Positions 11,601-16,601 of a stretch of DNA of 64,000 bases are shown one piece after another. The translations under genes were made by a program, and so were the position numbers. A model generated the notes under the pieces. The model saw only the letters and a list, made by a program, of their open reading frames with translations. It was not told where the DNA came from and did not search any database. This stretch comes from Alysiella filiformis (GTDB lineage Bacteria > Pseudomonadota > Gammaproteobacteria > Burkholderiales > Neisseriaceae). The stretch spans positions 2,242,357-2,306,356 of the forward strand of contig NZ_CP059564.1 in the NCBI RefSeq assembly GCF_014054525.1, given 5' to 3'. Positions within the stretch are counted from its first letter, which is position 1. Each line of letters starts with the position of its first letter.

Positions 11601-11626
11601 TGTTGGGCGTGAATTGGAAGTTCTGA
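2684..11626 (+). CDS. Giant S6-family serine protease autotransporter with ~1700-residue coiled coil
   Basis: Self-transporting surface protein of 2980 residues. I chose the ATG at 2684 and not 2624 because a Sec signal peptide (MSFHFKKTLLTSAISL...) starts there. The passenger opens with a peptidase S6 domain like IgA1 protease/Hap/App: YQYFRDFAENKGKF near the mature N-terminus, and a probable triad His98, Asp144, Ser252 (GDSGSP). A beta-helix-like passenger runs to about residue 990 and carries a close cysteine pair, Cys756/Cys767. Residues ~1000-2700 are Ala/Gln/Lys/Glu coiled coil with long internal repeats, and the last ~270 residues are the outer-membrane barrel ending in Phe. Family knowledge: such proteases cut themselves or host proteins and act in adhesion. 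The coiled coil is much longer than in Hap, App or IgA protease, and a very long stalk between protease head and membrane is inferred. The preceding gene is a tandem paralogue. Confidence 0.9.
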   Translation: MSFHFKKTLLTSAISLIALDTYAATVTDTIDYQYFRDFAENKGKFAVGASNIEVIDKKGVSRGTLFADGTPMPDWSMTSSNNGVAHLIDPQYIASVKHNSGYTSVQFGETQLNRHPEANFNYLLVDRNNKPASGDNGKETDRDDYHIPRLHKLVTETATIPVLRVDDWKVLQDRKRFPHIVRNGAGAHWLRPSEGDDTHLADPYTYLIGGNIMNGINVQNNGVLHIGSPNRQDAVNTSSYGPLPTITVGGDSGSPVLAYDAEQQQWVAIAVHRAGNRANGNWVVLHQNDFIDEKIKEDHITIDNKVKDARINWLANGKTSTITSPHDNALRQTVNLRDESLANPNDVRSHPDLNHGQSIHFTGESATLRLGGDIHQGAGALHFHNNMTVIGSRHNATWLGAGVNVAQDKTVDWQVHNPQGDRLSKIGQGTLNVSGSGENLGDISVGDGTVLLNQKADSSGKKQAFNQVHITSGRGTVVLGDSQQVNPDKIVFGYRGGRLDLNGNDIHFNQIRNVDAGGKIVNHNANQKATVLLTPSLTLPMITDPSQVVFETNRSPTHQPIGLYKNTYPDGHIDYYLLKEGAVPSAFLPNSKGASTGAWEFIAGNRDEAIRIYTERENKRRANLANHIYQGQLGENTTQNPQLTNGEMDFVYRPNHDTGVFVLSGDVHLNGNVSVENGKVLLSGTPVPHAYNHQQKQDVVLDDEWINRQFTAKTFEIKNNATLATSRNVAQMSGNVLASQNAVMQLGAVSGETENCYRSDYTGKVYCDKSAVAEVNQVKLKVAGDVKVTDNAHASVHNAQILGAMNAHQQAKITLKNNADIPTGIVLHDQSQLHLNNTQTPLTVSVSGSRKSQMVLHENSHWQMPNSTQIGHLDGKSGSQITLNASPTPSTPSEFKQLILNGDLSGNIQFNHLTDLAQGKADTLTVHGYATGSHTLSVQNTGAEAQVAELDLVALKHGGQRQEDVDFQLKNGFVDAGAWRYTLKNDPTHRYYLFNEKKSGEIQAKKEADAKKAEAGAQKAKQDLLDAIEARKQAEEALKQLQANIGANANDLAILQQQADDAKKLAQQARADKEKAENELANIRQQLSDAQTAKNQADGEKALAQQNLQAALDTKKELENQLTQAMLDKNQAEQAKNQAQSDLQKAIDDKNQADTARTQAQTALQNALDAQKQAESEKQQVQTELANINRQKQDLEQQLGQLNDTQTAQQQDMTKLRERLDLLNQQLSDKQKALTDALIAEDLAKQAQNHAETLKIQAEQQLNQANADLLLANRLKDEANAKATQAEQNTQSLTQQLNQAQVQLSQAHADKANAEQKQQEAELARQNAEKIQQDLQRIQANQAQALQDAQNAQKLAEDEAKKQAELAKQAQADKLKAEEDKANAIAEAERQAELARQAETAKVAAQNTLKLAEDAKNQAQADLTKAEAAKSAAESAKELAETARQNAENQLQAALTAKDVAETEKTKAQAELATALRDKKIAEDALKLVQDSGNQDVAKLQSDLAQANQLVQDKEQALQVAQNAQQAAESAQKLAENQRDTALSSLAQAEKAKTDAEQTLTQIQAALTQAKADKAKAEQDKQASDLAKQKAEEDKANAIAEAERQAELARQAETAKVAAQNALKLAEDAKNQAQTDLATAEAAKTAAESAKELAETARQNAENQLQAALTAKDVAETEKTKAQTELATALRDKKIAEDALKLAQDSGNQDVAKLQSDLAQANQLVQDKEQALQAAQNAQQAAESAQKLAENQRDTALTSLAQAEKAKTDAEQAVTQIQATLTQAQADKAKAEQDKQASDLAKQKAEEDKANAIAEAERQAELARQAETAKVAAQNALKLAEDAKNQAQTDLTKAQTDKNTAQTELAQALKDKEDAQKALQNAQADGGQALADAQKALDAANAKVREHEQALQAAQNAQQAAESAQKLAENQRDTALTSLAQAEKAKTDAEQTLTQIQAALTQAQADKQASDLAKQKAEEDKANAIAEAERQAELARQAETAKVAAQNALKLAEDAKNQAQTDLATAEAAKTAAESAKELAETARQNAENQLQAALTAKDVAENDKTKAQAELATALRDKKIAEDALKLAQDSGNQDVAKLQSDLAQANQLVQDKEQALQAAQTAQQAAESAQKIAENQRDTALTSLAQAEKAKTDAEQAVTQIQAALTQAQVDKQASDLAKQKAEEDKANAIAEAERQAELARQAETAKVAAQNALKLAEDAKNQAQTDLATAEAAKSAAESAKELAETARQNAENQLQAALTAKDVAETEKTKAQTELAQALKDKEDAQKALQNAQATGGQALADAQKALDAANAKVREHEQALQAAQNAQQAAESAQKLAENQRDTALSSLAQAEKAKTDAEQALTQIQAALNQAQADKQASDLAKQKSEQAKLQADLAAQQAQTAQKRAEVEAARQATAAAQSEIAKQAAQLQAQNAQKAQAIAEAAQQVAQLALKQAQTAQAELDAWNQRLQAAAQADAQTIAQIRNELAKAQALANETAQAVQAAQQDLTQKQAQLTQVQAQNTQIQAQLNQEKTLREQAQIAQQAAEQAQQAAEQAKLNAIAAQSQSEREKQQAQQALAQAEQLVQEKIAQAAQLEHERDQIAKQLEQALNQAQTQAGELAQAQAQTNLALAQIQEKEQELAAAQAEAERQRAVLAAEIAKQQAEAAKQKKQSEIISQYANAALSEVSATAHQQQHIASRIDERLQHLNGKNSGAWAQTDTSKTQHQSDQYRGYEQDSKLTQIGLDKTVEIGTGSLTVGAALNHLRYDANYADDFKGKGQSTTGTVYGKWHGESGFAVNADVSAGQAKSELTTRHVSAPKSDIKRDVGSVGVGISQDWNVGGVEIQAHTGVRHQHLGKADYAIEAQDGSQVQVQQGKIGITSYQAGVNVGKTVETANGVKIRPHAGVAYRHNNSSAKVAINGQELTQKFANEVKGQVGVSVGKGSWEVQLKADYAKNNESGEKKSALLGVNWKF
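6811..9852 (+). repeat. Five long in-frame tandem repeats in the coiled coil
   Basis: Repeat units begin (at the AGCCGAAGAA-type motif) at 6811, 7453, 8095, 8611 and 9232, and the last ends near 9852. Unit lengths are 642, 642, 516, 621 and 621 bases, all multiples of three (214, 214, 172, 207, 207 residues). Units are near-identical over long stretches, and the shorter ones look like internal deletions or swapped segments. The paralogue upstream ends with a 642-base unit (106-747). Copy number is likely to vary by recombination. Confidence 0.85.
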
Positions 11627-11691
11627 TTGTGATGGATTGAGTGCAATCAGGCTGCCTGAAAACCGAAAATGGGGATTCAGGCAGCCTGATT
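9853..11691 (+). repeat. Long direct repeat, copy 2 (3' end of autotransporter gene)
   Basis: Counterpart of 748-2586; see that entry. It covers the coiled-coil end, beta-barrel, stop and terminator stem of the second autotransporter gene. Confidence 0.85.
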
Positions 11692-11694
11692 TTA
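11649..11694 (+). terminator. Inverted-DUS terminator after second autotransporter
   Basis: AGGCTGCCTGAA (11649-11660) pairs with TTCAGGCAGCCT (11676-11687), followed by GATTTTATT. The T-run is poorer than in the first copy. It lies between the autotransporter and the convergent monooxygenase pseudogene and may serve both strands. Confidence 0.7.
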
Positions 11695-11701
11695 TTGATG
11701 T

Positions 11702-13027
11702 TTATGATTTCAACCCATACTGATAACCCACGCCCAAATGCTCACGCAAGGTATTGCCTTCATAATCAAGATGATAAATGCCTCGCTCTTGCAAAATCGG
11801 CACGACTTTTTCCACAAAATCGCTTACCCCTTTTTGGCTGTCAGGGGCAAGCGAAAAGCCGTCCGTTGCCCCAGCCTTAAACCATTCTTCCATAAAATCC
11901 GCCACATCGCTTGCCGTACCTACCACCACAGGGTGATAGTTAATCACGCCGTTTGCCAGCACTTCTTTGGGCGACATTCCACGCTGAATCAGCTCCACCG
12001 CTCTTGGCGAACGCGGGTCGTGGGGGTGTGGGCTTGCCTGATTTTGTAGATATTCTGGCAATGGTTCATTCACATCTCGCCCTGTCAAATCCACCCCAAT
12101 CATTGCTGATAAATAGCGAATTTGCCCATTAAATTCCTCATCACCCATAAAATCAAGGAGCTGCATACGGCGAGCGAGTACTTCTTCATAACTGTCGCCA
12201 ATGGTAAACATAAATCCGCTAAACATATTGATTTCATCAGGATTTCTGCCGTGGGCAATGGCACTTTGTTTTAACACATTGCGGCAACTTCTTGCCTCAT
12301 CAATACTAAACGGATTGGCATACACGCCACTGGCAAAGCGTCCTGCCAACGCCACCCCCTCAGGGCTTGGGCCTGCCTAAAAAACGGGCGGTTGCCCTTG
12401 TGGTGTGGCAGGAATCGGCAATGCCCCTTTGACTTGATAATGCTTGCCTTGATAATTGGCAGGCTTGATTTGACTCATATCGGCAAATTGTCCTGACACT
12501 TTGTCGGTAATGTAGGCATTTTCGCCAAAAGTCCCCCACAGCGTTTGCACCGCTTCCACCATTTCGTGTGCCATCTCATAACGCGTGGTGGTGTCGGGCA
12601 AGGGCTTATTGCCAAAATTGTACGCCACTTCTCTTGTGCCTGTGGTTACGGCATTCCAACCGATACGCCCACCACTGATGATGTCCAGCGTTTTGAGTTG
12701 GCGTGCCAAATTATAGGGCAGGTTGTAGGTCGTGGAATAAGTCGCCACCAAGCCAATTTTTTGGGTGTGTGTGGCAATGGCGGAAAAAATGGTCATCGGC
12801 TCCAACACAAACATCGGCGATTTACGGGCAAAATCGCCACTCACGCCCGCCCCAACCATTGCAGGGGTATCGGCAATAAACAGGGTGTGGATTTTGCCTT
12901 GTTCGGCAATTTGAGCCAGTTTGATGTAGTTGTTGATGTCGGTGTAGGCGCGCTCGTTGCTATCGGCAAGTCGCCACGCATAAGATTCGTTGCCATAACC
13001 TGTAACAAACATCATCGCCAGTTTCAT
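11702..13027 (-). pseudogene. FMN-dependent monooxygenase (NtaA/SnaA/DszA family) with in-frame amber codon
   Basis: Two minus-strand reading frames, 13027-12377 and 12355-11702, lie in the same frame and together give one ~441-residue protein, the usual size for the NtaA/SnaA/DszA branch of bacterial luciferase-like flavin monooxygenases. The N-terminal half has family features such as the GRIGWNAVTT segment; the second half contains AGRFASGVYANPF. The only interruption is TAG at 12377-12379, directly after PPVF and before AGPSPEG, where relatives have Gln: a CAG-to-TAG change explains it. Reduced-flavin-dependent oxidation of an amine, sulfur or aminopolycarboxylate compound would be the ancestral activity; the substrate cannot be told. 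There is no obvious Shine-Dalgarno before 13027, and a short upstream ORF overlaps its start. It could be a decayed gene, a suppressed amber or a sequencing error. Confidence 0.85.
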
Positions 13028-13056
13028 TTGTTTGAATTGTCAAGATAATCGCTCAT
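13024..13056 (-). other. Ten-codon ORF upstream of the monooxygenase, possible displaced true start
   Basis: On the minus strand GGAGAA is followed closely by ATG at 13056 and a reading frame MSDYLDNSNK ending in TGA, which overlaps the ATG at 13027 as ATGA. This ORF has the good ribosome-binding site that the main frame lacks. Either it is a translationally coupled leader, or it is the original N-terminus separated by loss of one A in the AAACAAATG run. I cannot tell which. Confidence 0.4.
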
Positions 13057-13334
13057 TTTGGGTTCTCCAATTCAAATGTATGGGCGTATTATAAGATTTT
13101 GAAATTGGGAATTGAATGGCGATTATTGGGAAGATGGGTTTTGGATTTGGAAAGGTGGGTTTTCAGGCTGCCTGAAAATGGGTTTTGTAAATTTTTTAAT
13201 AAAAGATACTGCTTGTTGGGGTGGGGAGTTTTTTTTGGATAAAAAACAAACTAATACCATTTTTTGCTGTTTTAGTGTAGAATAGTTCATTTTGACCCGT
13301 TCACACAATTTTACTCCACAAATCAAGGTGCATT

Positions 13335-14789
13335 ATGCAATTTACTGTTGAAAACTTGGGCAAAGTTAGCAAGGCTGATATTGACTTAAAGCCTTTAACC
13401 ATTTTTATTGGTAAGAATGGCAGTGGTAAAACCTATGTGGCAAGTGCTTTGTGGGCGTATATTAGTTATATTAAAAGTATCGAAAATGTTACAGATAATA
13501 TTTCAACTTATATCCCAAAAAACATTTATAATAAATATAAAAATATTTTAAGTAATTTCTTACACGGCTTTGATGGCGTTTTAGATTATAAAAAATATTT
13601 TATTATTAAAAAAGAAGATATTGAAATAATTTTTAATAATATAAATAACCATATCAGCAAAAACAAATTACTGAGAGATTGTTTTAAGCATAATGGTTTT
13701 GAAGAAGCTAATTTTAATTCAACAAATGATTTAAACAACATTTGTGCAAATATTAAACTAAAGGTTTTTTATAAACCCATGTATTATCAAGATGACTTTG
13801 ATAATACATTAAAAGAACATATCCATTATCATTACTTTACATTTGATTTATTTTTGGACAATTTAAAATTATATGAAAATAGCATGGTTTTAAATCTGAT
13901 TAGTGATGGAATTATAGATTTAAATGACATACATTCTGATGAAATTATAAATGCAATATTGAAAAACATTATAAAATATGCTTTTTTTGGACAAAGCTTT
14001 GATAATTATAATGAAGTTTTATATATTCCGGCAGCCAGAACTGGTTTAATGTTTGGATTGCACGATTTTGCTAACAGTAGTCTGAAAAGAAATTCTTATT
14101 TTGGTATAGAAAATCACGCACCAAAAAGCAATGACTTAACAGCACCGCTTAACAATTTTGTTTCTAATCTATATGGTAAATTAGAGTTTGAACCCATTTA
14201 CCAAGAGGAGCAAAGATTTAACAGCTTAATTGATGGAGAAATTAAAGTTAATCGCCAAGACAAACGCTTTAAATATATTCCAAAATCTTTAAATCAAGAA
14301 TTACCCTTATCTGCGTCATCATCATTGGTAACAGAAACAGCAGTCTTATCTATTTTTAATAATAGTATTAAAAAAGGTTCTTTTGTTATTTTTGAAGAGC
14401 CAGAAGCTCATTTGCATTTATCTGCACAGCGAGAAATGGCAAAATTGATTGTCAAAATGATAAATCAAGGTTGTCATATGCTGATTACAACACATAGTGA
14501 TACCTTTTTACAGCAACTGAATAATTTAATTATGCTCAATAAATTATCAGAAAATAATCCTGATATTTTACAAGAGTTTAATATAGGGCAAGATGAAACC
14601 ATTGCAGGAGAAAAAGTAGCAGTTTATGATTTTCAATATCAAGATGATGATAAAACCGTTGCAAAGCCATTAGAATTGGGGGATTATGGATTTATTGCTC
14701 CGTCCGTAAATGATGAAATTAATAATCTTATTCGCCAAACTGACACTATCATTGATATGATTGATAATTTGAAATCAAATGGTGAATAA
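13335..14789 (+). CDS. AAA/ABC-type ATPase of putative two-gene defence cassette
   Basis: A 484-residue protein with an ABC/SMC-type ATPase fold. Walker A is GKNGSGKT at residues 26-33, Walker B is FVIFEEPEAHLH with tandem Glu354/Glu355, and TTHSD further on supplies a switch histidine. Between them lies a long Asn/Ile/Lys-rich segment without recognisable domains. There is no Toprim nuclease domain at the C-terminus, so it is not a classic OLD nuclease. It is closest in style to AAA_15/AAA_21 ATPases found in anti-phage systems such as PARIS AriA. The following gene starts one base after its stop. Base composition is much more AT-rich than the neighbours and I see no DUS inside, both signs of transfer. 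ATP-dependent sensing coupled to the partner nuclease is inferred. Confidence 0.8.
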   Translation: MQFTVENLGKVSKADIDLKPLTIFIGKNGSGKTYVASALWAYISYIKSIENVTDNISTYIPKNIYNKYKNILSNFLHGFDGVLDYKKYFIIKKEDIEIIFNNINNHISKNKLLRDCFKHNGFEEANFNSTNDLNNICANIKLKVFYKPMYYQDDFDNTLKEHIHYHYFTFDLFLDNLKLYENSMVLNLISDGIIDLNDIHSDEIINAILKNIIKYAFFGQSFDNYNEVLYIPAARTGLMFGLHDFANSSLKRNSYFGIENHAPKSNDLTAPLNNFVSNLYGKLEFEPIYQEEQRFNSLIDGEIKVNRQDKRFKYIPKSLNQELPLSASSSLVTETAVLSIFNNSIKKGSFVIFEEPEAHLHLSAQREMAKLIVKMINQGCHMLITTHSDTFLQQLNNLIMLNKLSENNPDILQEFNIGQDETIAGEKVAVYDFQYQDDDKTVAKPLELGDYGFIAPSVNDEINNLIRQTDTIIDMIDNLKSNGE

Positions 14790-14790
14790 A

Positions 14791-15381
14791 ATGCACGATT
14801 TGTTACAATTATTCAATCAGGATTTTGTCCACATTCATCAAACCAGTAAAGGAAAATTTTCTATTATCGAGAAAAAAGATGGCGGTAAAGGCGTTTGTGA
14901 TTTTCAATCAGAAAATGATGTTTTAATCATTAAAGCCAAAGACCAAAATACGCCATTATGGTCATTAAAAAGTAAAAAATGTGCAGAAGGTGCTTTTGTT
15001 GTCTTAGACAAAAATCATCAATCATTATCACTTCATATTATTGAAATGAAAAGTAAACTGACTTATGATGAATTTGAGAAAGTTATTCAACAATTACAGG
15101 GAATGTATTTAATGGCTTTTTGTGTAATATCCATTTTAAAATTAAATATTCCAAAGAATATTATAACTTATGTTACCTACAAAAATGAAACTGTTCAAAA
15201 TAAAATTAACCAAGACCTAAAAAGAATACCAAAAAAGAGCATTGGTATAAAAGACCCAGTTTTGGAAAGTTGGGAAACAGAAAAAATTAAGCTATCTCAT
15301 AACAATACCGCCAAATTGATTAAAGGAATAAGAATTGATGATGGTAATGGTAATTTTAATTGCGATTTTGGAATGGTATAA
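14791..15381 (+). CDS. Small partner of the ATPase, possible PD-(D/E)xK nuclease
   Basis: A 196-residue protein. ATG at 14791 has GGTGA 6 bases upstream and follows the ATPase stop by one base; an in-frame ATG at 14779 would overlap the ATPase. I do not recognise the family. Residues 66-91 read as Glu66, then a hydrophobic strand ending in Asp73 (GAFVVLD), then IIEMKSK with Glu85-x-Lys87. The order E...D...ExK matches the active-site layout of PD-(D/E)xK nucleases, but this is inference from spacing alone. The gene shares the AT-rich composition of the ATPase gene and is surely co-transcribed with it. Alternatives are a regulatory or toxin subunit without nuclease activity. Confidence 0.7.
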   Translation: MHDLLQLFNQDFVHIHQTSKGKFSIIEKKDGGKGVCDFQSENDVLIIKAKDQNTPLWSLKSKKCAEGAFVVLDKNHQSLSLHIIEMKSKLTYDEFEKVIQQLQGMYLMAFCVISILKLNIPKNIITYVTYKNETVQNKINQDLKRIPKKSIGIKDPVLESWETEKIKLSHNNTAKLIKGIRIDDGNGNFNCDFGMV

Positions 15382-15396
15382 ATAAGGAGTTTTTTT

Positions 15397-15456
15397 ATGA
15401 AAACCCTAACCCCAGCCTTATATTTGCGGCGTAACTTCAAAAGGTACATTTTTTAA
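15397..15456 (+). CDS. Nineteen-codon ORF after the ATPase/nuclease pair
   Basis: AAGGAG lies at a good distance before ATG at 15397 and opens a 19-residue basic peptide, MKTLTPALYLRRNFKRYIF, 15 bases after the previous stop. It may be the remnant of a third gene of the cassette or a chance ORF behind a good ribosome-binding site. No function can be assigned. Confidence 0.3.
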   Translation: MKTLTPALYLRRNFKRYIF

Positions 15457-15518
15457 TTTGGTACCAATTGACAGTAAAGTGGGAAACTTATGATTTCTAA
15501 AAAAAAGCTATGTAAAAT

Positions 15519-15549
15519 AAAAAAAACACCGTTTCCCCAAAAATGGTGT
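15519..15549 (-). terminator. Probable terminator of the hydrolase pseudogene
   Basis: On the minus strand ACACC (15549-15545) pairs with GGTGT (15530-15526), with further partial pairing inside, followed by a run of eight T. It lies directly after the stop codon at 15565. Confidence 0.5.
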
Positions 15550-15564
15550 CTCTTCTCCCCTTTT

Positions 15565-16450
15565 TTACTTAACCCTCTCCCCAATCCACTCTGCCACATC
15601 ATCATTAATCTTTTGCCCACCGTTTTCCAACATCAACAAATGCCCGAAATTGGGATATAAAATCAAACTTTTATCTAACGAGTTGGTTTCGTTATAAAAA
15701 TCAATGGCATCTTTGGGTACGACAAACAAATCTTTGTTACCGCTGATAAGTAGCACAGGGGCGGTAAATTTGTCGTCATTGTCTTTTAAATAGGCAATGC
15801 CTTCTTTAAAACTGTTGAGGAATGAAACGGAGAATTTGTCTAACATTAACGGGTCGCCACCCAGCGATAACCCCTCGCCATTAAAGGGTAAATTCAGCGT
15901 GGTCATCGCCACCATTCCGCTAACAAAGCTGTCTTTGGGTTCTGGTCGTGGCAAATGCCCAAAATTCATTTGGTTATACCGCAACACACCTGCCGCCAAA
16001 ATAAAACCGTCCGCTCATTGAATGCCCCAGCACAAACACAGGCGTATTTGGGCTTTCCGCTTTGGCTTTTTCCACTACAAGACGTAAATCTTCCACCATT
16101 TCAAAATAGCTTTTGATGTGAATTGAGTCTCGTCCGTCTGATTTGCCGTGTCCACGATGGTCAAAGCGATATACGGCAATGTCGTTTTGGTTCATCGTTT
16201 TGGCAAACTCGCCAAACACCCCAGAATGGCTTGCCAAGCCGTGTGAAATCACAACAACGGCTTTGGGCTTGGTATTTGGAATGTCTTTTTGCAGGTGCAG
16301 AGTTAAGCCATCAAGGGTTTTGATTTGGCTGATGGCGACTTTTGCTGGCTGGCTGATGATGAATTGATTGGGGGTTTTGGCGGCTGCCACATTGCCAAAA
16401 GATAAAGTGATTGCCAAGGCAATGGCGGTGGATTTGAATAAGTGTTTCAT
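15565..16450 (-). pseudogene. Exported alpha/beta hydrolase (monoacylglycerol-lipase-like), frameshifted
   Basis: The first frame (16450-15974) starts with a Sec signal peptide (MKHLFKSTAIALAITLSFG) and contains VVVISHGLASHSGVFGEFA, YRFDHRGHGKSDG and the nucleophile elbow GHSMSG. Immediately after the elbow the frame goes wrong; the second frame (15999-15565) carries on with ILAAGVLRYNQMNFG and has the late motifs PVLLISGNKDLFVVP (Asp) and NFGHLLMLE (His). Reading GGF-ILAAG requires removing one base around 16010, so a single-base frameshift is the simplest explanation. The lid region after the elbow also looks short for the family, so an internal deletion may have followed. The intact ancestor would be a periplasmic or lipidated esterase/lipase. 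Confidence 0.8.
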
Positions 16451-16601
16451 AAAAATGCGCTCGTTTTGGAATCAGAATGTGCGTATGGTAGATTCTTATT
16501 CATCAAAATGGAATGGCAATTTTATGAAATCACATTTCCAAAAATGAAAACAAATAATGGGGAACAATGGCTTGCTCCCCACAATTCAGGCAGCCTGAAA
16601 A

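Noticed and set aside
12355-13027. Two separate monooxygenase genes, one per half
   Set aside because: The halves are in the same frame, neither is a complete barrel, and the second has no start signal; one interrupted gene explains both.
12545-13048. 167-codon plus-strand frame
   Set aside because: Antisense to the monooxygenase pseudogene, whose conserved family residues are on the minus strand.
13335-15381. PARIS (AriA/AriB) system
   Set aside because: The ATPase is similar in type, but the second protein is too short and shows no Toprim/DUF4435 motifs.
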